Positions 1 to 6,291 of a DNA stretch of 7,586 nt are shown here, piece after piece. Under the pieces are notes generated by a model. It searched no databases. It had not been told where the DNA came from and was given only the letters and a program-made list of their open reading frames with translations. Both the position numbers and the translations under genes were made by a program. How positions within the stretch are numbered: position 1 is the stretch's first letter; each line of letters opens with the position of its first letter. The stretch comes from CAZFAP01 sp964516325 (GTDB taxonomy: Bacteria; Auribacterota; JABMQX01). The stretch lies in contig CAZFAP010000205.1 in assembly GCA_964516325.1 (NCBI GenBank), positions 1-7,586 of the forward strand, in the 5' to 3' direction.

Positions 1-24
1 TCCAGCCGGCGCCACTCCTGTTAG

Positions 25-90
25 CCCCCCGGTTCACCGGGGGGTGCCCAGGTCGGCATCTTCCCCCTCCCAGCCCGCTTCAGCGGGGCT
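25..90. repeat. Paired hairpins with TTCA loops (dispersed-repeat-like)
   Basis: Two stem-loops stand 27 bases apart. The first (25-44) is a perfect 8-bp stem, CCCCCCGG against CCGGGGGG, with a TTCA loop at 33-36. The second (72-90) is AGCCCGC against GCGGGGCT, a 7-bp stem with one bulged G, again with a TTCA loop (79-82). The same tetraloop on two different stems suggests one composite palindromic element rather than chance. Such short palindromes with a TTCA-type loop recall intergenic repeats I associate with planctomycete-like genomes; that is recollection, not a search result. Neither hairpin is followed by a T-run on either strand, so an intrinsic terminator is less likely. Confidence 0.55.
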
Positions 91-172
91 TCAGCCAGAT
101 CACACCACCAAAGTACAGCCACACCCACGTTCGGAGATGTGCCTGTGCCTCAGTGGCTGGCGCCGTAACGCC

Positions 173-245
173 GCCCCGCGTGCCGCGGGGCTGTACCGCA
201 GGCGTCTCGCCTGCCACGACCACACGCCGGGGGCAGGATGCCCCC
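173..245. repeat. Triple hairpin cluster with 3-base loops
   Basis: Three perfect stem-loops follow one another closely. Positions 173-191 pair GCCCCGCG with CGCGGGGC (8 bp, loop TGC). Positions 198-214 pair GCAGGCG with CGCCTGC (7 bp, loop TCT). Positions 229-245 pair GGGGGCA with TGCCCCC (7 bp, loop GGA). The gaps are only 6 and 14 bases. The stems differ in sequence, so this is not a simple tandem repeat; it looks like several REP-like palindromes side by side. GC-rich DNA makes some palindromes by chance, but three perfect 7-8-bp stems with minimal loops in 73 bases is more than expected. The middle hairpin resembles a palindrome I recall as common in intergenic DNA of planctomycete-like genomes (recollection only). 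Confidence 0.55.
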
Positions 246-317
246 CAGCGCCACGCCCCTGGATCACACCCTGGTGCGACTCAGCAAGTGCAGCGGGTTC
301 TTGAAGTGAGCGGGAAC

Positions 318-348
318 AGTAGGGGGCAGCAGTCCCGCGGACCCTACT
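318..348 (-). terminator. Possible stem-loop at the protease stop codon, no T-run
   Basis: AGTAGGG (318-324) pairs perfectly with CCCTACT (342-348), enclosing 17 bases. The right arm includes the protease stop codon (344-346). An alternative fold pairs GCGGGA (310-315) with TCCCGC (333-338), so the two folds compete. No U-tract follows in the leftward direction, so this is at best a 3'-end structure or a weak terminator. Confidence 0.25.
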
Positions 349-3300
349 CCATTCCGATGCGGTAGTGGAGGACGGGGGCGGAGGGGTCGGCCAGTTCTTC
401 GCGGTAGGACAGCCAATCGCCCTGCCCGCTTCCCGGGGGAAGGGCCAAGTCGGACGCGACGAGTTCCCAGGTTGCGAGGTCCGCAGAGCGGTAAACGGAA
501 TAGACCGCCCCGGGAACGCCAAACCACGTGATTGCGAGAGCTTTCCTCTCGTCGAGGATTGGCTCGAGACCGATATAGACGATGCGGAATTCGATGGGGG
601 CGACGCTGATCGAGATAGGCTCGGAGGTTTGGTCTTCGCCGTCGTCCGCGGTGAAATTCGCGTTGTAGGCGCCCGCCGCGGTCGGAACCCAATGGAACGT
701 TCCAGTCCCGTCGCCGAAGTCGGTGAACGTCGAGCCAGCGGGCGCCCCGTCGCAACCTACGGTGAGCGGGTCGCCGTCGGCGTCGGAGGCTTTGATGGTG
801 AGGTCAACGGGGGTGAACTGATAGACGCTCAGCTCGCCGCTCACGACCAACGTCGGCGGCGAATTGAGGACTGCGACGGCGGTTGAGATTTCAGGCGACA
901 ACGCCTCTCCATCGGCAGCGATGACGGTGCAGGTCCAGACATCTCCTTTCGTTGTGTTCGCCGCCAGAAGGATGTCCGAGAGGGCAGACGTAGGGCCGAT
1001 GACGAGCGTCTCTCTCCCCGGACAACTCCACGTGTACGTGTAGAGAACCGTATCGCCCTCGTCGGGGTCGGCTGGACTCGCTGGCTCGATGGCGCAGGTC
1101 AACTCGTCGTCGGTTCGCGGGGAATCTGGCGAAATGCTGACGCCGATCGGTATAGCTGGCGGCGAGTTCACGACATAGACGCTGTCCTGAATGCCCGAGC
1201 TGTAAGCGAATCCATCGTACGCCTCGACGGTGCATGTCCACGTGTCACCCTTGGACGTAGAAGAAGCCGGAAGCGCGTCAGTCAATTCTGTCTTGGGGCC
1301 GTTCACGACATCGCCCTTGCCCGGACAGGACCAGGTGTACAGGTAGGAGACCGTGTCGCCCGAATCCGCGTCTGGAGGATTTGCAGGAGTTACCGAGCAT
1401 GCGAAGTCATCCGCTGTAACCGGCGATTCAGGCGAGATGTCAACCGCGACTGGTGGATAGGGCGGCGTGTTCGTCGTCGTGCCCGAAACGATGTCGCTGT
1501 AATCCGATCGGACGGTCTGGTCTTGCGGATTCGCCGCCATTACCCTGAACGCATAGGTCGTATGTGACGAAAGCCCCGAGACTGTTACCCCGCTGTCACC
1601 ATTCCATTGAGCGTAGTTACCCCAGACGGGGGAACTCACGAAAATGCCCGTCGCACAATCCACGTACTTTCCAACAGTCGTGCACGAGACCGCGTAATCC
1701 ACATCACCGTTCTCGCTTGGATTTGGCACGACCGCGACGACAAGGCTGCTGGGGGTCGGACTGTCCACCTGCAGAGGAGAAGGCACAAGAGGGACGACAT
1801 AGTAAGCGGCACTGACGCTTTCGTCGCTCTGATTGCCAAACGCGTCCACGTGATAGGATTTGACGGTCAAGTAATCGTCGCCATCAATGGTCAGCGAATT
1901 GAACGTCGCCGACTGGAAACCACTTCCGACCGGCGAGCCAGCCGTGGGACCAGTCCATCCGCCGTCGTTCACCTTGAGCGAGAACCACGTCGCGTCGAGG
2001 TTCAGGTCAGACCAAGAGGAACTGGCGGTTACAGATGCGTCGCCGGATTGTGGCGTGTTGTCGGCGAGGTGCGTGGCGCTTGAGACCTGAGCCGCCGCAT
2101 TGTCAACTGCAAACTCGTCGGAGAAAACCGGAAGGCTCCGGCTCGCGCCGTCGGTGACGCGGAGCTTTATCTTATAGGACCCATTCCAGCTTGGTGCGTC
2201 AATCACAGCGACAAAACCGGCGCCTGCCGCGGTCAACGGCATTGGCTCGTCGGCGGTATGCTCGGGATCTGCGCTGTCGAAAGAGAGGGGCTGCCAGGTT
2301 GAATAGGGATACACCGCGAACTGGCAATCGCTCATGACCCACGTTGCGGTATCACTTTCGGGGTCTGTCCCGACGAATGAAACCTCAACGTGACCGGAAC
2401 CATCCCGCCTCTGGGACACAGAAGAAATGGATATCTCCGGCGGGTCGTTGACGGGCGGCAAACCACGCAGCGCGACATTGTCAATTCCCCAGTACTGGTC
2501 TCTGCGGGCTTCGTAGAAGTGCCAATGAATCTGCACCGACGAATTCCCATCGGCGTAGGACGATATATCAATACTCTCCAGTCCCTCGTCGCTGACGGAG
2601 ACATAGCGAGCGACGTTCTGCCACTGCCCGCCGTTGACCCGAACGTCCACATCGCCGGTCTGAGTACCGGCAGCCCGGAAGCAATGGCTGAACTGTATCC
2701 GGACGTGAGAATAGCTCGAGCAATCAAACAGCGGCGATAACAGCTCCTCATCCATGGACCGGAAGAAAGCCCACGCGCTGTCCGCAATCATGAAGACGCC
2801 CGACCAGTTCGGGTTGCTTCTCGAGCGAGGATTTTGGTCCGTCCAGGTGTACCCATCGCTGTAACCATCAACCACCGTCCAGTCTGCCGGGAGGCCCCCC
2901 GAAAAATCCTGAGAATAAATGTTCACGAGGGTGGAGAGACTGAAGGTCATCTCGTCGGCCGGGTCGGAAATGCTCGTCATGGAAATATAGGTGTCGCCGT
3001 TGAAGTAGCTGTCGCTGGAGGGGTTGCTCGTTGGCGTCAGAGAGCGGTTGGCCGTGCTTCCGGGGAATGGGTCGCCGGCGTCGCCTCTGTCGGAGCCGTT
3101 CTCGAGGTCGCGCATCCCATCCGCCTGGAGTAGCCCGACCATGTAATGGGTGTCCTCATCGCGGTTGTCCGATTTGTTATCGTCAATATGCCAGACCAGC
3201 AACCCGGAGGAAGGCAGGTTCGCGTCGTAGCTTCTCTTCTGTCGGTTCTCGACCAGGAGATACTCGCGGTCGCCCATCTCGCAGGAAATCCTGTAAACGA

Positions 3301-4570
3301 CGGGGCAAGACGTCTGCTCGATTTGTGGAACCGTCACCGGGGAATCCGAAGCGTCAATCTCCGTCGGCGTCACCCAGCCGAGCTTCTTCTTCGACCATGC
3401 GGAGAAATGGACAGGGCGCTGCGCCGAGTACATATCCCCGCCCCAGCAGCCCGCTGCCATCACGTCCCACACACCGATTCCCGACGAGGAAAAGTCCGTG
3501 TCATAGAGGTCGGGGAGTCCGAGGATGTGCGCCAGCTCGTGGCAGATGACGCCAATGCGGATGATCGAGGTGCTGCCGTTCCTCCGCTCCGGAGCCGAGC
3601 AACATGTGGGAATGGTCACTCCGTCAACCGAAACCGTGGGCCAGAGGTCTCGCATGAACGACCAGATGCATTCCGGCGGATTCCCGGAGTACTCCTCGCC
3701 CAGCCCGGAATGAATGATGGTCAACATATCAACATATCCGTTTCCGTCGCCGTCACCCTGAGAAAAATCGAAGCCGGCGCCATTAAGAGCCGCTATGGAA
3801 TCCTCCGCCAATTCCTGTCGCCTGACGTCCTCGCCGTTCGCGTCATTAGCTCCGTAATAGGCTTCCTCGTGCGGAAGGGTGACCCAGTCCGACACTATGC
3901 TTTCAATCTCGACGTGGCCGTGGGAAGTCTCCCGATAGTAATCCTTGACGCTGCCGTAGGCATTGCCCGCGGAGTAGCCGATTTCATTGAAGAGGGCATC
4001 GAAGCCGCTGCGGGTGAAAATGGTCGTGTGGTTGGAGAAGCGAGCAAGGATGACAATGTTCTTTACGATCTTCGGAGCTGCCGGCACGATAGGCGGAGCG
4101 ATGGAGCCGTCGCTCGCTGTATCAATCGCTTCACCGGAAGCGGGCGAGGGCGAGAGGATTTCGTCGCCAGGCTCCCTTTCACGTGTAGGGACCCATGGTC
4201 TCAAATGCTTTGGGATTCCCACCTCCTGAGGCAGGGCTTTCCCAACGAGGAACGGTGACCTTTCAATCGCTCCCGTCGCGGCTCGAATGGCGTAGAACCA
4301 GACGCCGGAGACAGCGTCTTTCACAATCGTATATCCCGCGTCCGTCTCCAGGACATGCCGGCGCTCGTCGCCGACTTTACGCCCCCAGAACGTCGTCCCA
4401 TCGGGCTGGCGGTACAGGACAGGCTCGGGGCATGACGGGACCGCGAGGGCGCCGCCGGAGAAAATCAAGACCGAGAGAATGGCGCACGAAAACGCGGCAA
4501 GCCTCTGGCTCAAGGTTCGTTGAAATGGACTGTCGGCGACAGATTCTTTGTGCGCGGTTTTAGATTCCAT
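344..4570 (-). CDS. Secreted M6-family metalloprotease with Ig-like C-terminal modules
   Basis: This 1408-residue protein is a predicted extracellular zinc protease of the immune inhibitor A type (MEROPS M6). Residues 20-43 look like a signal peptide, with likely cleavage after ALA at 43. Residues 48-100 resemble the conserved N-terminal segment of M6 proteins (YRQPDGTTFWGRKVGDE). The catalytic domain spans about 165-545. It has an Asp/Asn-rich calcium-loop-like stretch (DGDGNGYVD, 273-281), the zinc motif HELAHILGLPD (344-354: ligands H344, H348, probably D354; general base E345) and a Met-turn-like WDVMAAG around M371. Next come a MAM/jelly-roll-like domain (about 551-703, ending WGIDNVALRG), two Ig-like segments (704-930), an FN3-like domain (931-1033), two 101-residue modules (1034-1235), a putative Ig/cadherin-like domain (1236-1322) and a C-terminal domain (1323-1408). 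There is no LPXTG motif, PEP-CTERM tail or late membrane helix, so release from the cell is likely. The ATG lacks a clear Shine-Dalgarno; a TTG at residue 20 would give a shorter, more typical signal peptide. Substrate unknown. Confidence 0.93.
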   Translation of the reverse strand: MESKTAHKESVADSPFQRTLSQRLAAFSCAILSVLIFSGGALAVPSCPEPVLYRQPDGTTFWGRKVGDERRHVLETDAGYTIVKDAVSGVWFYAIRAATGAIERSPFLVGKALPQEVGIPKHLRPWVPTREREPGDEILSPSPASGEAIDTASDGSIAPPIVPAAPKIVKNIVILARFSNHTTIFTRSGFDALFNEIGYSAGNAYGSVKDYYRETSHGHVEIESIVSDWVTLPHEEAYYGANDANGEDVRRQELAEDSIAALNGAGFDFSQGDGDGNGYVDMLTIIHSGLGEEYSGNPPECIWSFMRDLWPTVSVDGVTIPTCCSAPERRNGSTSIIRIGVICHELAHILGLPDLYDTDFSSSGIGVWDVMAAGCWGGDMYSAQRPVHFSAWSKKKLGWVTPTEIDASDSPVTVPQIEQTSCPVVYRISCEMGDREYLLVENRQKRSYDANLPSSGLLVWHIDDNKSDNRDEDTHYMVGLLQADGMRDLENGSDRGDAGDPFPGSTANRSLTPTSNPSSDSYFNGDTYISMTSISDPADEMTFSLSTLVNIYSQDFSGGLPADWTVVDGYSDGYTWTDQNPRSRSNPNWSGVFMIADSAWAFFRSMDEELLSPLFDCSSYSHVRIQFSHCFRAAGTQTGDVDVRVNGGQWQNVARYVSVSDEGLESIDISSYADGNSSVQIHWHFYEARRDQYWGIDNVALRGLPPVNDPPEISISSVSQRRDGSGHVEVSFVGTDPESDTATWVMSDCQFAVYPYSTWQPLSFDSADPEHTADEPMPLTAAGAGFVAVIDAPSWNGSYKIKLRVTDGASRSLPVFSDEFAVDNAAAQVSSATHLADNTPQSGDASVTASSSWSDLNLDATWFSLKVNDGGWTGPTAGSPVGSGFQSATFNSLTIDGDDYLTVKSYHVDAFGNQSDESVSAAYYVVPLVPSPLQVDSPTPSSLVVAVVPNPSENGDVDYAVSCTTVGKYVDCATGIFVSSPVWGNYAQWNGDSGVTVSGLSSHTTYAFRVMAANPQDQTVRSDYSDIVSGTTTNTPPYPPVAVDISPESPVTADDFACSVTPANPPDADSGDTVSYLYTWSCPGKGDVVNGPKTELTDALPASSTSKGDTWTCTVEAYDGFAYSSGIQDSVYVVNSPPAIPIGVSISPDSPRTDDELTCAIEPASPADPDEGDTVLYTYTWSCPGRETLVIGPTSALSDILLAANTTKGDVWTCTVIAADGEALSPEISTAVAVLNSPPTLVVSGELSVYQFTPVDLTIKASDADGDPLTVGCDGAPAGSTFTDFGDGTGTFHWVPTAAGAYNANFTADDGEDQTSEPISISVAPIEFRIVYIGLEPILDERKALAITWFGVPGAVYSVYRSADLATWELVASDLALPPGSGQGDWLSYREELADPSAPVLHYRIGME
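605..865 (-). other. Putative Ig (He_PIG/cadherin-like) domain in the protease
   Basis: Residues 1236-1322 have the layout of bacterial cadherin-like or He_PIG domains: an NSPP opening, then KASDADGDPLTV (calcium-binding-like DADGD), a GAPAGSTF strand, GTGTFHWVPTAAG, and a closing FTADDGEDQTSEPISISV. It is the last clear Ig-like unit before the C-terminal segment (1323-1408), whose ITWFGVPGAVYSVYRSADLATWELVAS pattern resembles FN3-like C-terminal domains on secreted proteins of PVC bacteria. Confidence 0.6.
866..1471 (-). repeat. Two tandem 101-residue Ig/PKD-like modules in the protease
   Basis: Residues 1034-1134 and 1135-1235 are homologous modules, each opening with NTPP or NSPP, and a third NSPP at 1236 starts the next domain. 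Equivalent landmarks sit exactly 101 residues apart: ISPESP/ISPDSP (1045/1146), YTWSCPG (Cys 1082/1183), KGD.WTCTV (Cys 1113/1214) and a first Cys at 1058/1159. Each module therefore carries three conserved Cys. The two copies have clearly diverged at DNA level, so this is an old duplication. Such modules usually act as spacers or adhesion domains on secreted enzymes; here that role is inferred. Confidence 0.85.
3509..3541 (-). other. Zinc-binding catalytic motif of the M6 protease
   Basis: The codons for residues 344-354 spell HELAHILGLPD, the HExxHxxGxxD form typical of M6 peptidases. In this family the two His and the final Asp bind zinc and the Glu activates water. All key residues are present, followed by LYDTD and, 17 residues after the motif, the Met-turn methionine. 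The enzyme is therefore predicted to be active. Confidence 0.9.
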
Positions 4571-4674
4571 TGTTCAGCGACCGGTCACGGTATATCCCAT
4601 TGGCTGGACAGTGGCCCCGTCACGCCACGGGAAGGACTTCTCCCCGAAGTTGGGAACAATTTCCGTGCCATCAG

Positions 4675-4711
4675 AGTTGACCGTCGGCCTGACAGCCTGA
4701 TCGGATCAACT
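4675..4711. promoter_or_regulatory. Operator-like inverted repeat
   Basis: AGTTGA (4675-4680) is matched by TCAACT (4706-4711). Between them lie a direct repeat GCCTGA-CA-GCCTGA (4687-4700) and a small palindrome TGATCGGATCA (4698-4708). This stacked symmetry, about 105 bases upstream of the protease start, could be a regulator site, but six-base arms can arise by chance and I do not recognise the motif. Confidence 0.2.
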
Positions 4712-4884
4712 CCTCTCCCCAGCGGTATCAATCAAGCGGTCCTTGTGGCTGACTTTCGCCAAATCCTGCGGAATTTTCCGCACGGCTCCCGCCAGCCACC
4801 GAATCCTCCTCCTTCCCACGACGAGCCCTGCCAAGAACGCAAGGCGAGCCCCTTCCACCAATCCTCCCCCGACGCGGTGCAGGC

Positions 4885-4914
4885 TTGAAAGCGGCCGCCC
4901 ATGACGTGTAAACT
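4885..4914 (+). promoter_or_regulatory. Candidate sigma70-type promoter for the SUMF1-fold gene
   Basis: TTGAAA (4885-4890) matches the -35 consensus at five of six bases. After an 18-base spacer, TAAACT (4909-4914) matches the -10 consensus at four of six. Transcription would start near 4921, giving a leader of about 70-75 bases before the start codon. The spot is locally AT-richer than its surroundings. Promoter consensus in this lineage is not known to me. Confidence 0.35.
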
Positions 4915-4977
4915 ATCGCAATTGCTGAAATGGAAATGAAGCACTGAAGAAAACCTTGCGCTGTTCACACCGACAAG

Positions 4978-4985
4978 AAAGGAGG
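4978..4985 (+). promoter_or_regulatory. Strong Shine-Dalgarno for the SUMF1-fold lipoprotein gene
   Basis: AAAGGAGG ends nine bases before the ATG at 4995. This near-perfect match to the 16S rRNA tail fixes the start at 4995 rather than the in-frame ATG at 5013, and suggests efficient translation. Confidence 0.8.
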
Positions 4986-4994
4986 GCGTAGGGA

Positions 4995-6158
4995 ATGGAG
5001 CGGCCGTCCAGAATGCAGGTAACCGTGCTTGAGAAAGTCATCGGGCGCCGAAGAAGAGCCGGCAGACTGTTTTGGGAAGCACCGACGCTGTTTGCAGTGA
5101 CTCTCGCACTGGCTCTCTGCTGCGGGTGCAGCTCGGGACAGAATCCGCAATCGCCGGAAGCGACGGTTGAGAAACCTGCCGCGTCTCAACCAGCACAAAC
5201 GGCGGCCCAAGCGGCGCCGACGTCGAGTCAGCCGACGCCTGCTTCGCCAGCGGCGACCCCAGCGGATTTCGCCAACTACACCGAGGCTGTCCCCGGCACA
5301 AAGATAAGTTTCGAGATGATTGCGGTCCCCGGCGGCGCCGTTCTGATGGGAAGCGCCGATTCGGAGAGCGGACGAAAACAGGACGAAGGGCCGCAGCATG
5401 AGGTTACGCTGAGCCCATTCTGGATTGGAAAGGTGGAAGTAACGTGGGACGAGTACGACGCCTTCCGCGATGCCTGCCCGCCCATCCCCCGGGGCACGCC
5501 CGAGTCCCAGGAGGACATTGACGGCATCAGCGGTCCAACGCCTCCCTACGGCGACCCGTACCGTGGATTTGGCGGAGGCAAGCAACCGGCGATTGGGATG
5601 AGCTGGCATGCGGCGATGACGTACTGCATGTGGCTGTCGAAGGTCACGGGCAAGTTGTACCGCCTACCGACGGAGGCGGAATGGGAGTATGCGTGCCGGG
5701 CGGGGTCCAAAGCAGTTTTCTGCTTCGGGGACGATCCTGCGAACCTTGGCGAGTACACCTGGCTCAGGGCCAACAGCGAGTACGAGACGCACCCCATAGC
5801 GACGAAGAAGCCGAACGCCTGGGGCATCCACGACATGCATGGCAACGTGAGCGAGTGGTGTCTCGACTGGTATCAGCCGGACTACTACGGCTCCGTCACC
5901 AGCGGCACGTGGCCGCCGGACCCAAGAGGACCGGAGACGGGCAGGAACCACGCCATCCGCGGTGGGAACTTCTCGCAGGCGCCGGCTCTCCAGCGATGCG
6001 CCGCCCGGGACTGCTCCCGCGACGTGTGGCTGACAGCGGACCCTCAGGAACCGAAGAGCAAATGGTGGCTCGTGCCGACAAATTACCTGGGCTTCCGGAT
6101 TGTGCGACCTCTGCGGGAAGAGAAGTCGCCGGTGCGGCAATCCCGGAGAGGACTCTGA
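4995..6158 (+). CDS. SUMF1/FGE-fold lipoprotein without the catalytic Cys pair
   Basis: This 387-residue protein has a basic N-terminus (RRRR at 18-21), a hydrophobic stretch (about 31-41) and a CCGCSSG site, so it is probably a lipoprotein acylated at Cys45, though Cys at -3 departs from the usual lipobox. A Pro/Ala/Gln/Ser-rich linker (51-90) leads to a formylglycine-generating-enzyme-type domain (about 104-373). Its landmarks are MIAVPGGAVLMGS (108-120), HEVTLSPFWIGKVEVTWDEY (135-154), YRLPTEAEWEYACRAG (222-237), GIHDMHGNVSEWCLDWY (277-293), AIRGGNFS (320-327) and LGFRIVRPL (365-373). True FGE has a Cys four residues after RGG and another five further on; here the first position is Gln328 and the only nearby Cys are 335 and 340. 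Sulfatase activation is therefore unlikely. Inserted motifs such as PTPPYGDPYRGFG (181-193) and ADPQEPKSKWW (348-358) fit a SUMF1-fold subfamily I associate with planctomycetes and relatives, of unknown role. No sulfatase or kinase gene lies nearby. Confidence 0.88.
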   Translation: MERPSRMQVTVLEKVIGRRRRAGRLFWEAPTLFAVTLALALCCGCSSGQNPQSPEATVEKPAASQPAQTAAQAAPTSSQPTPASPAATPADFANYTEAVPGTKISFEMIAVPGGAVLMGSADSESGRKQDEGPQHEVTLSPFWIGKVEVTWDEYDAFRDACPPIPRGTPESQEDIDGISGPTPPYGDPYRGFGGGKQPAIGMSWHAAMTYCMWLSKVTGKLYRLPTEAEWEYACRAGSKAVFCFGDDPANLGEYTWLRANSEYETHPIATKKPNAWGIHDMHGNVSEWCLDWYQPDYYGSVTSGTWPPDPRGPETGRNHAIRGGNFSQAPALQRCAARDCSRDVWLTADPQEPKSKWWLVPTNYLGFRIVRPLREEKSPVRQSRRGL

Positions 6159-6291
6159 GCGGGGACCGGGCGAGGTCAGGAGGTTTGCGTCGCCGTGCAA
6201 AGGGTCAATGGTCCTTGCGACGGGAACCCCCTCACGGAGCGCTGGAAATCGAGCGACAACACCGCGCGAAGTCCGCGGGCAATCTCCATTC
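6159..6291. other. Short convergent gap without a clear terminator
   Basis: The SUMF1-fold gene and the HEAT gene end facing each other across 133 bases. A bidirectional terminator would be expected, but the only folds I see are weak: CCGCG (6262-6266) with CGCGG (6274-6278), and an imperfect pairing around GCAAAGG and CCTTGC near 6197-6218. No T-run follows either one. Confidence 0.4.

Larger units (their letters stand above)
1..343. other. Non-coding left flank rich in GC hairpins
   Basis: No open frame here has a credible start, ribosome binding site or protein-like composition; the short frames that cross it are low-complexity Arg/Pro/Ala translations of GC-rich DNA. It holds at least five compact stem-loops (listed separately) and a possible terminator-like fold at the protease stop codon. 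Between them, about 91-172 and 246-317, I see no further strong structure. The region lies downstream of the leftward protease gene, and whatever gene lies further left is outside the window. Confidence 0.7.
4571..4994. other. Divergent intergenic region between protease and SUMF1-fold genes
   Basis: This 424-base gap separates two divergently transcribed genes and must hold both promoters. Short frames that cross it (for example 4732-4968 minus and 4520-4888 plus) lack ribosome binding sites and protein-like composition. The right part contains a promoter-like pair and a strong Shine-Dalgarno for the rightward gene. The middle contains an inverted repeat flanking a direct repeat. I could not find a convincing promoter or ribosome binding site for the leftward protease gene. 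Confidence 0.6.

Noticed and set aside
173..245. CRISPR array or tRNA-like fold in the left flank.
   Set aside because: The hairpins differ in sequence and have no equal-length spacers, so it is not CRISPR. No cloverleaf, T-loop or anticodon arm could be assembled.
264..755. A 163-residue minus-strand frame running past the protease stop codon into the hairpin flank.
   Set aside because: It overlaps the protease C-terminus out of frame, is Arg-rich and has no ribosome binding site. I considered a decayed transposase tail here but found no supporting motif.
3146..4258. A 370-residue open frame on the plus strand, antisense to the protease catalytic domain.
   Set aside because: It lies in exact codon register opposite the protease, where lack of TTA, CTA and TCA codons in a GC-rich gene leaves the antisense frame open. 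It has no ribosome binding site and no recognisable domain, while the minus-strand product is clearly a protease.
344..4570. Frameshift or fusion artefact as the cause of the protease's large size.
   Set aside because: The frame is continuous, domain boundaries are orderly and evenly spaced, and long Ig-like extensions on M6 proteases are known, so a genuine multidomain protein is more likely.
4965..5609. A 214-residue minus-strand frame overlapping the SUMF1-fold gene.
   Set aside because: It is codon-aligned antisense to the real gene, Arg-rich, and ignores the strong Shine-Dalgarno and recognisable domain on the other strand.
6159..6291. Intrinsic bidirectional terminator between the convergent genes.
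   Set aside because: Only weak 5-bp or bulged stems are present, without T-runs on either strand.
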